Shown: positions 56,975 to 64,000 of the stretch, in pieces
Position numbering within the stretch: position 1 is the first letter of the stretch
How the letters are laid out: each line of letters begins with the position of its first letter
Assembly (NCBI GenBank): GCA_025060675.1
Contig: JANXBI010000046.1
Coordinates: 11,848-75,847 of the forward strand
Direction of reading: 5' to 3'
DNA length: 64,000 nucleotides
DNA from: Candidatus Caldatribacterium sp.
GTDB lineage: Bacteria; Atribacterota; Atribacteria; Atribacterales; Caldatribacteriaceae
Notes under the pieces: generated by a model
The model's input: the letters and a program-made list of their open reading frames with translations, nothing else
Databases searched by the model: none
Told to the model about the DNA's origin: nothing
Program-made: the position numbers and the translations under genes

Positions 56975-58447
56975 ATGAATGGGCGCCTTTTTCTTGCGGT
57001 GGATATTGGAACCTCCTCGGTGAAGGCTTGTGTCTTTGACTCCTCAGGAAATGTGCGCTGTACGACAAAGCGGGAGTATCCTACCTTCTCGCCGAAGCCT
57101 GGGTATGCCGAGCAGAATCCAGAGACCATTTTCGTTGCCCTTGTGCATACCCTCAAAGAAGCCGTTGCTCCTTTCCCAAAAGATGCTTTTGCCGCTTTGA
57201 CGTTTGACACCATGCTCCACAGCTTCCTTCTCGTGGACAGAGAGGGTACTCCTCTTGCTCCCCTTGTGAACTGGATGGATACCCGGTCCTTTCAAGAAGT
57301 TGAGGAATTCCGACAAGTGTACGAGGAAGCGCATCTGTACCGTTACACGGCGGCTCCAATCCATACCATTTACCATCCGCCACGGATTCTGTGGTTCAGA
57401 AAACATGCTGGGGATCTCCTGATGAAGACGTGGAAAATCCTCAGCATTAAGGATTGGATTCTCTGGAAGCTCACTGGAGAGTTGCTCTGCGACTATTCTA
57501 CGGCTTCAGGCACCGGCCTTCTTGAACTTGAGAGGAAGGTCTGGAGCGAGAAGCTCTGTGCGTTCCTTGGCGTTTCTCCTGAGCTTTTCCCTTCCCTCTG
57601 TGAGCCCGAGTTTTCTCTGCCTCTTGGGAATCGGGATTTTGCTTGGGAGATTGGATTACCCCTGGGGATCCCCGTTGTGTGGGGCGGAGGCGATGGACCT
57701 TTCGCGAACCTTGGAGAGGGCTGTTTCCGGGAAAGAGAGATGGTGGTGAGCGTGGGGTCGTCTGGAGCGGTGCGTATGTGCGCTCGACGACCGGTTTTCG
57801 ACCCAAAGGAGCAGTCTTGGTGCTACTACCTGACCTCGGATATCTGGGTGGGTGGGGGAGCGATTAACAATGGGGGGATTGTCTTTTCCTGGATGCGCGA
57901 TTTGGTGAAGGAAGAAGAGGTTGTCCTCGACCCCTTCTGCAGGCGCCCTCTCTTCCTGCCCTTCCTCACCGGTGAACGGAGTCCGTACTGGGATCCGTAC
58001 GCCCGTGGGATTCTCTTTGGTCTCTCTTTTTTCCATACCTCTCGGGAGCTCCTCCAAGCGGCGTACGAGGGTGTGGCATTTTCTGTTCGAGCAGTCTTTG
58101 AGATGCTTCGACGGGTGATGGGGGATCCGAAAAGGGTGGTCATAGGTGGAGGTTTTGCGCTTTCCAAAACAGGACGAAGAGTACTCTGCAACGTTCTTGG
58201 CATTCCCGTTGCGGTGAGCACCTACCCCTCGTCTTCTGCAAAAGGTGCCTTCCTTGTGGCTTTAAAGGCGCTGGGTATGATTGCTTCTTTCGACGAGCTC
58301 TCCCCGGATTTCTTTCCGGTTGAAGAGACGCTCTCCCCGGAAAAGGAGGCTTTGTCACTGTATGAGGAACTCTTTCGGCTCTGGGAGAAACTCTACGAGG
58401 CAAATGCCTCGCTTTTCCGGGAATTCGTTCGATTTGGTCTCGCCTGA
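56975..58447 (+). CDS. FGGY-family carbohydrate kinase (gluconate/xylulose kinase-like)
   Basis: About 490 residues, start ATG 56975 (ttggagg site). The ATPase-fold phosphate loop is LAVDIGTSSVKACVFD, with NWMDTRSFQEVEE, IKDWILWKLTGELLCDYSTASGTGLL, SVGSSGAVRM and the family C-terminal VVIGGGFALSKTGRRVLCNVLG. It phosphorylates a sugar or sugar acid with ATP; the LVNWMDTRS and LCDYSTASGTGLL stretches are closest to gluconokinases. It diverges from the endolysin gene and converges tail-to-tail with serC. Confidence 0.9.
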   Translation: MNGRLFLAVDIGTSSVKACVFDSSGNVRCTTKREYPTFSPKPGYAEQNPETIFVALVHTLKEAVAPFPKDAFAALTFDTMLHSFLLVDREGTPLAPLVNWMDTRSFQEVEEFRQVYEEAHLYRYTAAPIHTIYHPPRILWFRKHAGDLLMKTWKILSIKDWILWKLTGELLCDYSTASGTGLLELERKVWSEKLCAFLGVSPELFPSLCEPEFSLPLGNRDFAWEIGLPLGIPVVWGGGDGPFANLGEGCFREREMVVSVGSSGAVRMCARRPVFDPKEQSWCYYLTSDIWVGGGAINNGGIVFSWMRDLVKEEEVVLDPFCRRPLFLPFLTGERSPYWDPYARGILFGLSFFHTSRELLQAAYEGVAFSVRAVFEMLRRVMGDPKRVVIGGGFALSKTGRRVLCNVLGIPVAVSTYPSSSAKGAFLVALKALGMIASFDELSPDFFPVEETLSPEKEALSLYEELFRLWEKLYEANASLFREFVRFGLA

Positions 58448-58448
58448 G

Positions 58449-59534
58449 TCAGCCGTTTCTTCGGGCGAACTCTTTCATAAAGTCAACAAGCGTTCGTACG
58501 GCTTGTAAGGTGACCGCATTGTAAAGGGAGGCACGACATCCTCCCACTGAACGATGTCCTTTAAGGCCAACAAGTCCCTCTTTTTCCGCCTCTTTGACGA
58601 ACCGCTCTTCGAGCTCTGGATTTGGGAGTCGGAAGACCACGTTCATCATAGAGCGGTCTTCCGGTGTCGTGGGGCAGAGGTAGAAATCCTGGCTATCGAT
58701 GTACTCGTAGAGGGTGCGCGCCTTCTCCCGGTTGATGGCCTCCATATTCTCAAGACCACCAATGGTCTTTTCAATCCACTCAAGGACAAGGTTAACCACG
58801 TACACGGCAAAGCAGGGTGGTGTGTTGTACAAAGAGTTGGATTCCACAAAGGTTGTGTATTTGAGGATTGTGGGAAGGCTTTTAGGAACTCGATCAAGCA
58901 TATCCTCTCGGATAATGACAATGGTGACTCCTGCAGGTCCAGCATTCTTCTGAGCACCAGCATAGATAAGCCCGAAGGGCGAAGGATCAAAGACTCGGCT
59001 GAAGATATCTGAAGACATATCGCTCACCAAAGGCACACCTGGTGTGTCTGGGAAAGTGTGCCATTGGGTTCCTTCAATGGTGTTGTTTGAGGTAAGGTGG
59101 AGGTAGGCGAGTTCTGGGTCAATGGCGAAATTCTTCGGGATGTAGGAGTAATTTTTATCAGCCGATGAGGCAAGAATTTTCACGCTTTTCCCCACGGCCT
59201 GCGCTTCTTTAATGGCCTTCAGTGCCCAATACCCCGTGTCAACGTATCCTACGGGTTTTCCCTCAAGCGCAAGGTTCATTGGGGCCATAGCAAACTGCAG
59301 GCTTGCTCCCCCCTGAAGGAAAACGACATGGAAACGGTCGTCGAGTCGTAAAAGCCGTTTGACCCGTGCTACTGCCTCGTTGAGGATGCTCTCGAAGGTC
59401 TTCGAACGGTGACTCATCTCAAGGATGGACATTCCAGTTCCTTGGAAATTCAACATCTCATCGCGTATCCGTTCAAGAACGGGAAGAGGCAGGGCTGCTG
59501 GACCAGGGTTGAAAGTAAACACCCGCTGTTCCAT
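58449..59534 (-). CDS. serC: Phosphoserine aminotransferase
   Basis: A 361-residue PLP enzyme of serine synthesis (glutamate + 3-phosphohydroxypyruvate). Typical features: FNPGPAALPLPVLERIRDEML, GMSILEMSHRSKTFE, FLQGGASLQFAMAPMNL, LTSNNTIEGTQW and SDMSSDIFSR with PLP-Lys in YAGAQKNAGPAGVT. The glutamate use links it to the glnB/amtB nitrogen genes upstream. RBS is aaggagga. Confidence 0.95.
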   Translation of the reverse strand: MEQRVFTFNPGPAALPLPVLERIRDEMLNFQGTGMSILEMSHRSKTFESILNEAVARVKRLLRLDDRFHVVFLQGGASLQFAMAPMNLALEGKPVGYVDTGYWALKAIKEAQAVGKSVKILASSADKNYSYIPKNFAIDPELAYLHLTSNNTIEGTQWHTFPDTPGVPLVSDMSSDIFSRVFDPSPFGLIYAGAQKNAGPAGVTIVIIREDMLDRVPKSLPTILKYTTFVESNSLYNTPPCFAVYVVNLVLEWIEKTIGGLENMEAINREKARTLYEYIDSQDFYLCPTTPEDRSMMNVVFRLPNPELEERFVKEAEKEGLVGLKGHRSVGGCRASLYNAVTLQAVRTLVDFMKEFARRNG

Positions 59535-59595
59535 TTTGGTTCCTCCTTTGATTTCGATTGGGAATTTTTCGGAAAAACCCTGCCTCTATTGTATA

Positions 59596-59934
59596 CTAAA
59601 TGGCCTGTTCTTGTCGCTCCCCGGTTCGGATTCTGACGACATCCATAATCGGGGAGATGAAAATTTTTCCGTCACCAATCGCACCGGTTCGGGCCGCAGT
59701 GCTTACTGCCTCCACGACCTTTTCGCAATCCTCATCACGAATGACGACCTCAATCTTTGTCTTGAAGAGGAAGGGGATTTCGTAGGTTCGTCCCCGAAAC
59801 TGTTCGGTCAGCCCTTTCTGCGTCCCCCGTCCCTCCACGGTGTACATGGTGAGACCGGGGTACCCACAGCGTTCAAGAGCGGCCACAACGTCGGCAACCC
59901 TTTCTCCCCGAACGATGATTTCAAGCTTCACCAT
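59596..59934 (-). CDS. PII nitrogen regulatory protein (GlnB/GlnK type)
   Basis: A 112-residue trimeric signal protein. The T-loop has GRGTQKGLTEQFRGRTYEIPF with a Tyr at the uridylylation position and Gln39-like QKG; the C-terminus has TGAIGDGKIFISP and RIRTGE. PII senses 2-oxoglutarate and ATP/ADP and here probably plugs the AmtB channel. It lies 11 bases downstream of amtB in the same operon, which identifies it as the GlnK partner by context. Confidence 0.95.
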   Translation of the reverse strand: MVKLEIIVRGERVADVVAALERCGYPGLTMYTVEGRGTQKGLTEQFRGRTYEIPFLFKTKIEVVIRDEDCEKVVEAVSTAARTGAIGDGKIFISPIMDVVRIRTGERQEQAI

Positions 59935-59945
59935 GGTTTTCCCTC

Positions 59946-61316
59946 CTAACTCACGAGCATAGTTCGTTGAGGGGTGAACTCAGGATACGCAGGTGTTCCA
60001 TGTTCGTGGATGTCAAGTCCTTGGAGTTCTTCCTCGGGAGAGACCCGTATGCCAAAGGAGAGGTCCATAACCCGGAAGAGTAGGTATCCAAGGCCAAAAG
60101 CCCATGCAGTGACAACAGCAATGCCGATGAGCTGTGCCAGGAGTTGGCCCACTCCTCCACCGTAGAAGAGTCCTGTCACGTATGGTGGCTCAAGAGAGTA
60201 GAGGCCGTACGTTCCATCGGCGAAAAGACCAACACTTGCCAGGCCCCAGAGGCCGTTCACCCCGTGAACACTCACTGCACCTACTGGGTCGTCAACTCCG
60301 TGAGACTCGAGGAAGTACACGCCCCAGACCACTAGTAACCCTGCGACAGCTCCGATGACGACCGCCGCCCACGCTTCAATCCAAGCACATGGTGCGGTGA
60401 CGGCCACGAGCCCTCCCAGGGTCCCGTTCAGGGTCATTCCAAGGTCCCATCGCCGCGTTTTGGTGTACATGATAAGGAGCGTGGTTAGGGCTCCAGCAGC
60501 AGCGGCGAGGTTAGTGTTAACCGCTATGACGGCTATGCGAAGGTGGTGTGCACTGAAGGTACTGCCAGGGTTGAATCCAAACCATCCAAACCAGAGGATA
60601 AAGGTTCCCAGAGCTGCTAAAGACATGTTGTGTCCGGGAATGGCGCGAGGTTTGCCATCTTTGGTGTACTTCCCAAACCGGGGACCTAAAACCATCGCTC
60701 CGGCAAGGCCGACAAGACCTCCGATGGCATGCACTACACCGGATCCGGCAAAGTCAACGTGTCCTGCTCCAAAGGGGAGTTTCGAGAGCCATCCACCTCC
60801 CCAAACCCAGTGGGCGTAAATTGGATAGATGAAGAGGCTCACAAAGAGAGTGTACACAAGGTATGCGGAGAACTTCAGCCGTTCAGCGACTGCTCCAGAA
60901 ACAATGGTTGCTGCTGTTCCGCAGAACACAAGCTGCCAGAAGAAATCGAGGTACGTCCCTACATCGTAGGATGCCCCTCGGAGGAACCAGTGTCCAGATC
61001 CCACGAGTCCTTGAACGTCATTCCCTTTCAAAAGGCCGTATCCCACCGCAAAGAAGGCCAGAGAAGCTACAACGAAGTCAATGAGGTTCTTGCTCAAGAG
61101 GTTTGTGGTGTTCTTTGACCGGCAAAATCCTGCTTCTACCATGGCAAAGCCTGCTTGCATGAAAAAGACAAGAAAGCCACACACGAGAATCCATACGTAA
61201 TCCACAGGGAGTCCAGGTTGTGCTGCCAAGGTCTCTGCCCCTCTTGCATCGGCTGCAAGCGCCGATGGTCCCAGAAAGATGGTGCCAAGCACGAGAAGTA
61301 GCCAACGCACTTTCAT
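59946..61316 (-). CDS. amtB: Ammonium transporter AmtB
   Basis: A 456-residue channel. The start ATG 61316 (aaggggtg site) gives signal sequence VRWLLLVLGTIFLGPSALAA; an earlier in-frame start at 61340 is less likely. Eleven TM helices with the twin-His pore (GSGVVHAIGG; VHGVNGLWGL), QLVFCGTAATIVSG, FGWFGFNPGSTF and the cytoplasmic tail. It conducts NH3/NH4 across the inner membrane under PII control. The leader (61317-61457) contains two strong hairpins. Confidence 0.95.
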   Translation of the reverse strand: MKVRWLLLVLGTIFLGPSALAADARGAETLAAQPGLPVDYVWILVCGFLVFFMQAGFAMVEAGFCRSKNTTNLLSKNLIDFVVASLAFFAVGYGLLKGNDVQGLVGSGHWFLRGASYDVGTYLDFFWQLVFCGTAATIVSGAVAERLKFSAYLVYTLFVSLFIYPIYAHWVWGGGWLSKLPFGAGHVDFAGSGVVHAIGGLVGLAGAMVLGPRFGKYTKDGKPRAIPGHNMSLAALGTFILWFGWFGFNPGSTFSAHHLRIAVIAVNTNLAAAAGALTTLLIMYTKTRRWDLGMTLNGTLGGLVAVTAPCAWIEAWAAVVIGAVAGLLVVWGVYFLESHGVDDPVGAVSVHGVNGLWGLASVGLFADGTYGLYSLEPPYVTGLFYGGGVGQLLAQLIGIAVVTAWAFGLGYLLFRVMDLSFGIRVSPEEELQGLDIHEHGTPAYPEFTPQRTMLVS

Positions 61317-61343
61317 CACCCCTTCGAGGTTTGTAAACAATGA

Positions 61344-61380
61344 AGGCTCCCTGGGGGCTTCTTTGCCCCCGAGGGAGCCT
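61344..61380 (-). promoter_or_regulatory. amtB leader hairpin proximal to the start codon
   Basis: AGGCTCCCTGGGGGC (61344-61358) pairs with GCCCCCGAGGGAGCCT (61365-61380) with one bulged G, a 15-base-pair GC-rich stem and 6-base loop. It lies 28 bases upstream of the ATG, near the ribosome site; only a weak U-tract (CATTGTTT) follows on the mRNA. It may act as an attenuator or a translation block. Confidence 0.6.
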
Positions 61381-61396
61381 CTCTGCCTAAAGAAGA

Positions 61397-61424
61397 GAGG
61401 TCCTTGCGTCTCCGCAAGGACCTC
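61397..61424 (-). promoter_or_regulatory. amtB leader hairpin with GAGA tetraloop
   Basis: GAGGTCCTTGCG and CGCAAGGACCTC form a perfect 12-base-pair stem. On the mRNA strand the loop is GAGA, a GNRA tetraloop. Such capped stems often dock in structured leaders. It lies between the amtB promoter and the second hairpin. Confidence 0.65.
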
Positions 61425-61457
61425 AGTGTCGCTTGGCTACTTTGCCAGTTTGGCTTT

Positions 61458-61485
61458 ATTATACCGAGGACTTGCGAAAAGTCAA
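61458..61485 (-). promoter_or_regulatory. Promoter of amtB-glnB
   Basis: Minus strand TTGACT (61480-61485), 16-base spacer, TATAAT (61458-61463). Transcription should start near 61450, leaving a leader of about 135 bases. It overlaps the divergent plus-strand promoter. Confidence 0.7.
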
Positions 61486-61501
61486 CCCTAAGGTATATAC
61501 T
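61472..61501 (+). promoter_or_regulatory. Promoter of the glutamine amidotransferase/nadE operon
   Basis: TTGCGA (61472-61477), 18 bases, TATACT (61496-61501); an alternative TATATA (61494-61499) gives a 16-base spacer. The start near 61508 falls directly before the 42-base palindrome. It overlaps the amtB promoter. Confidence 0.55.
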
Positions 61502-61509
61502 TTTTGCGT

Positions 61510-61551
61510 AAAGCAAAGGCGCTTGGGAACGTTCCCAAGCGCCTTTGCTTT
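61510..61551 (+). repeat. Perfect 42-base palindrome at the expected 5' end of the nadE-operon mRNA
   Basis: Both halves are exactly complementary over 21 bases, centred on GGGAAC/GTTCCC. The AGGCGCTTGG block of the left arm (61517-61526) reappears in the next hairpin loop (61569-61578). In RNA it would form a long hairpin at the very start of the transcript. It is not an obvious terminator because few U follow. Confidence 0.75.
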
Positions 61552-61561
61552 TGGGAAGGTA

Positions 61562-61606
61562 TTTCAGCAGGCGCTTGGTCACTGAAAGACGGCACCTCAC
61601 AGGGTG
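61562..61606 (+). promoter_or_regulatory. Second leader hairpin and ribosome-site hairpin of the nadE operon
   Basis: TTTCAG (61562-61567) pairs with CTGAAA (61582-61587), presenting in its 14-base loop AGGCGCTTGG, a copy of the palindrome arm and therefore able to pair with the opposite arm. Directly after, CACC (61593-61596) can pair with GGTG (61603-61606), covering the ribosome site of the next gene. Together they look like a switchable leader. Confidence 0.45.
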
Positions 61607-61612
61607 GTTGTG

Positions 61613-62332
61613 GTGAAGAGAGCTCTTGTTGTCCAACATGTTACGCTCGAAGGTCCAGGACTTCTCTCTGCGGCCCTCAAGGAACGAGGGTGGAACCTGG
61701 ACCTCCGGGTCATGGATGTTCGAGGTACAAGGCTGCCGTGTTCATTGCGGGAATACCACGCCTTTCTCATCCTTGGTGGCCCTATGGGAGCTTATGAGGA
61801 AGCGAAATATCCGTACCTTTTCGATGTGGAAGCGTTGATCTGCGAGGGTGTGAGCAGAGGCATACCGATTGTGGGCATTTGTCTTGGTGGACAGCTCATC
61901 GCAAGGGCTTTTCAAGCTGAGGTGAGGCCTAATGCGGTGAAGGAGATTGGCTGGTACCCCCTTTTGCTAACGGCGTATGGAAGAACGTCTCCTCTTTTCT
62001 TTGGTCTTCCTGATTCTTTCTCTGTCTTCCAGTGGCATGGGGATACCTTTGAGCTCCCGTATGGTGCTTCTCTTCTTGCCACAGGCAAAACGTGCCGAAA
62101 CCAGGCTTTCCTCTATCGAGGATGTGCTCTTGCTTTGCAGTTCCACCCTGAGGTTACGTTGGAGATGATTTCGTCGTGGATCGAGGCATATAGTGGAGAA
62201 TTGGTTGAGTTCGGTGGTCCGGAAGCTGTGGAACAGCTCAGAAAGGAGACAGAAAGACGCTGGCAAGAAGATGGGGCGATTCGAAAGCATCTTTTAGAGA
62301 ACCTCTGTCGCTTTCTGGAGGGGGGTATGTGA
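61613..62332 (+). CDS. Class I glutamine amidotransferase (GMP synthase-like)
   Basis: A 239-residue GATase. GTG 61613 is chosen (aggg site 5 bases up); in-frame GTGs upstream at 61604 and 61610 exist. The nucleophile is in VGICLGGQLIARAF, and the His-Glu pair in LQFHPEVTLE. It has YHAFLILGGPMGAYEE near the N-terminus. It hydrolyses glutamine to supply ammonia or transfers it to an unknown acceptor; related enzymes hydrolyse gamma-glutamyl compounds. It overlaps nadE by 4 bases or lies 2 bases upstream, depending on the nadE start. Confidence 0.9.
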   Translation: MKRALVVQHVTLEGPGLLSAALKERGWNLDLRVMDVRGTRLPCSLREYHAFLILGGPMGAYEEAKYPYLFDVEALICEGVSRGIPIVGICLGGQLIARAFQAEVRPNAVKEIGWYPLLLTAYGRTSPLFFGLPDSFSVFQWHGDTFELPYGASLLATGKTCRNQAFLYRGCALALQFHPEVTLEMISSWIEAYSGELVEFGGPEAVEQLRKETERRWQEDGAIRKHLLENLCRFLEGGM

Positions 62333-62334
62333 GA

Positions 62335-63966
62335 GTGCGCATTGCCCTCATTCAGCTCAATCCCACGGTAGGAGATATCCGTGGGAACACAGCGAAAATC
62401 CTTGCGAATGTCCGCTGGGCAAAGGAGCAAGGAGCACATCTTGTCGTCTTTCCTGAGCTTTCCATTGTTGGGTATCCCCCACGGGACCTGCTCTATCGAG
62501 GAGACTTGTTACGAGCAGTGGAACGGGTGCTCTTTGGGGATATTGCCGCAGCAAGCCATGGTATCGGGATTGTCGTTGGGGCACCACTCTGCTATGAGGG
62601 TGGACTGTGGAATGCTGCGCTGCTTTTCTCCGAAGGAAAGCTTGTGGCGCAGCAAGCCAAAAGCCTCTTGCCCAATTACGATGTTTTTGATGAGGTTCGA
62701 TACTTCAAGCCGGCTGCGGAGAGAAAAGTGGTGCATTTTCAAGGCGAAGTGCTTGGTCTTACCATTTGCGAGGACATCTGGAACGATAAGGATTACTGGC
62801 AACGACCACTTTACGAGCTTGACCCTCTTTTAGAACTTGCTACCCAGGGGGCTACGCTCTTTTTGAATATTTCTGCTTCACCGTACTACTATGGGAAGAG
62901 ACGTCTCAGGGCCGACATGCTCTCCCACCTTGCTCGGAAATACGCTCGTCCTATAGCATACGTGAACCAGGTTGGAGGAAACGATGAGCTCATCTTCGAT
63001 GGTTCAAGCCTTTTCCTCAACGCTTCGGGGAACATCGTTTGGGAGGCACGGTCTTTCGAAGAGGATCGGGTTGTCCTTGATACCTCTTGGTCCTCCTCTG
63101 GAAAGAGTCCTTCTGCCCTTTGCGAAGGCATTGCGGATGTGTATAGGGCACTTTGCCTTGGTATTCGCGATTACTTCGAGAAAACCGGTTTCAAAAAGGC
63201 TCTGGTAGGACTCAGTGGGGGTATCGACTCCTCAGTTGTTGCCGTTTTGGCTGTCTCAGCTTTAGGAGCGGAAAACGTCTTAGGTGTAGGAATGCCTTCT
63301 CCGTACTCTTCCCCCGCAAGCCTTGAGGATGCAAGGAGATTGGCGGAGAATCTTGGTATCGGTTGGCGTGTCATCCCTATTGGCGATATTTTTGCCTCGT
63401 ACCTCAGGGCTTTGAATCCTCAAGGGGAGCCTCTCGTGGACCTTGCCGAAGAGAATCTGCAGGCCCGTATCAGAGGGAACATCCTCATGTTTTTCTCGAA
63501 CCGAGAAGGATACCTCGTTCTGAGTACTGGGAACAAATCGGAGCTGGCTATGGGTTATTGTACCCTCTACGGGGATATGTCTGGTGGTCTTGCCGTTTTG
63601 GCTGATGTCCCCAAGACAATGGTGTACGAACTTGCCGCGTATGCGAATACGCTTCACGAGGTCATTCCTCCCAACGTCTTTCTGAAGGCTCCCTCTGCGG
63701 AATTACGGCCCAATCAGCGGGATGAAGACACCTTACCTCCCTATAAGGTCCTTGACCCGATTCTTCGCGCTTACGTTGAGGAGAACCTCTCGCCTCGGGA
63801 TATCGCCTCTTTGGGGTTTCCACAGGAGCTTGTCGAAGATGTTGTGCGACGCATTGATGCTGCAGAGTACAAACGTCGACAGGGAGCGCCGGGACTAAAG
63901 GTCACCACAAAGGCTTTTGGTGTGGGGCGACGGATGCCGATTGCGTGGAAGAAGGGTTGGGATTGA
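62335..63966 (+). CDS. nadE: Glutamine-dependent NAD synthetase
   Basis: About 543 residues. The start is GTG 62335 (ggaggggg site 9 bases upstream, family-like MRIALIQLNPTVGD). The N-terminal nitrilase-type glutaminase has Glu in FPELSIVGYPPRDLL, Lys in SLLPNYDVFDE and Cys in LTICEDIWND. The C-terminal synthetase has LSGGIDSSVVAVLAV (ATP loop) and STGNKSELAMGYCTLYGDMSGGLA. It makes NAD from deamido-NAD, ATP and glutamine-derived ammonia. The stop is at 63966, close to the window end. Confidence 0.96.
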   Translation: MRIALIQLNPTVGDIRGNTAKILANVRWAKEQGAHLVVFPELSIVGYPPRDLLYRGDLLRAVERVLFGDIAAASHGIGIVVGAPLCYEGGLWNAALLFSEGKLVAQQAKSLLPNYDVFDEVRYFKPAAERKVVHFQGEVLGLTICEDIWNDKDYWQRPLYELDPLLELATQGATLFLNISASPYYYGKRRLRADMLSHLARKYARPIAYVNQVGGNDELIFDGSSLFLNASGNIVWEARSFEEDRVVLDTSWSSSGKSPSALCEGIADVYRALCLGIRDYFEKTGFKKALVGLSGGIDSSVVAVLAVSALGAENVLGVGMPSPYSSPASLEDARRLAENLGIGWRVIPIGDIFASYLRALNPQGEPLVDLAEENLQARIRGNILMFFSNREGYLVLSTGNKSELAMGYCTLYGDMSGGLAVLADVPKTMVYELAAYANTLHEVIPPNVFLKAPSAELRPNQRDEDTLPPYKVLDPILRAYVEENLSPRDIASLGFPQELVEDVVRRIDAAEYKRRQGAPGLKVTTKAFGVGRRMPIAWKKGWD

Positions 63967-64000
63967 TAGGGCTTTTAGAGCTGCTTTTCGTGCTGTAGAA

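Noticed and set aside
61510..61551. Palindrome as intrinsic terminator
   Set aside because: No gene points into it from either side (the two operons diverge from it) and only a short T-run follows.
1..64000. CRISPR arrays, insertion sequences, tRNA or rRNA genes
   Set aside because: No regularly spaced repeats, transposase-like frames or tRNA T-loop motifs in the intergenic gaps were seen by eye.

Overview
The window is a gene-dense bacterial chromosome segment of moderate GC, with many GTG and TTG starts and frequent 4-base stop/start overlaps. It looks like a motile, two-membrane (diderm), probably anaerobic and possibly thermophilic bacterium. The diderm call rests on an Lpt lipopolysaccharide-export set (lptC-lptA-lptB-lptF) and P- and L-ring flagellar genes. 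Rubredoxin, bacteriohemerythrin, encapsulated ferritin, a 2-hydroxyacyl-CoA dehydratase-like pair and a biotin-dependent acyl-CoA (de)carboxylase module point to an anaerobe. The mixture (Lpt genes plus CsaB/DUF5693 surface-polymer genes, split MetRS, dual KaiC ATPase) recalls Atribacterota or Synergistota, but this is inference from gene content only. No rRNA, tRNA, CRISPR array or insertion sequence was seen.

Layout. 1-3.5 kb (minus): LacI-type regulator, GH4 glycosidase and sugar-binding protein of an ABC importer (cut by the window edge), behind a near-consensus promoter with an overlapping operator-like palindrome. 3.7-5.8 kb (minus): membrane flippase-like protein, ZIP metal transporter and a 52-residue rubredoxin, ended by a clear terminator. 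5.9-8.6 kb (plus): metG, a separate tRNA-binding domain protein, tatD. 8.66-17.7 kb (plus): flagellar genes flgF, flgG, flgA, flgH, flgI, a FlgJ-type rod-binding protein, yvyF-like, flgM, flgN, flgK, flgL, fliW and csrA, with a sigma-28 promoter before flgM. 17.7-22.7 kb (plus): TlpA-like thioredoxin, lptC, lptA, lptB, lptF, DUF3084.

22.7-26.8 kb (minus): NAD-type isocitrate dehydrogenase, B12-binding radical SAM protein, FAH-family hydrolase and AEC transporter. 26.9-29.7 kb (plus): two-domain KaiC-like ATPase and a REC-like/PAS/HD-GYP protein. 29.7-33.5 kb (minus): acyl-CoA ligase, tiny membrane protein and two HgdB/HgdC-like dehydratase subunits. 33.6-38.2 kb (plus): HD/HD-GYP protein, bacteriohemerythrin, RlmI-like methyltransferase, Rrf2 regulator, encapsulated ferritin and encapsulin shell. 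38.24-38.78 kb is a gap rich in predicted RNA structure that I cannot assign.

38.8-56.0 kb (plus): secA, prfB (with programmed frameshift), P-loop/Asp23-like protein, mmdA-like carboxyltransferase, small subunit, biotin carrier, DUF5693, csaB, tagA/wecG, ftsE-ftsX-envC, ctpA, divergent polysaccharide deacetylase, hotdog thioesterase, gltX. 56.0-56.9 kb (minus): a holin-like and an endolysin-like gene. 57.0-58.4 kb: FGGY sugar kinase. 58.4-61.3 kb (minus): serC, glnB-type PII and amtB. 61.3-64.0 kb: an elaborate divergent regulatory region, then a glutamine amidotransferase and glutamine-dependent NAD synthetase. Ammonium uptake, PII signalling and two glutamine-using enzymes thus sit around one shared control region.
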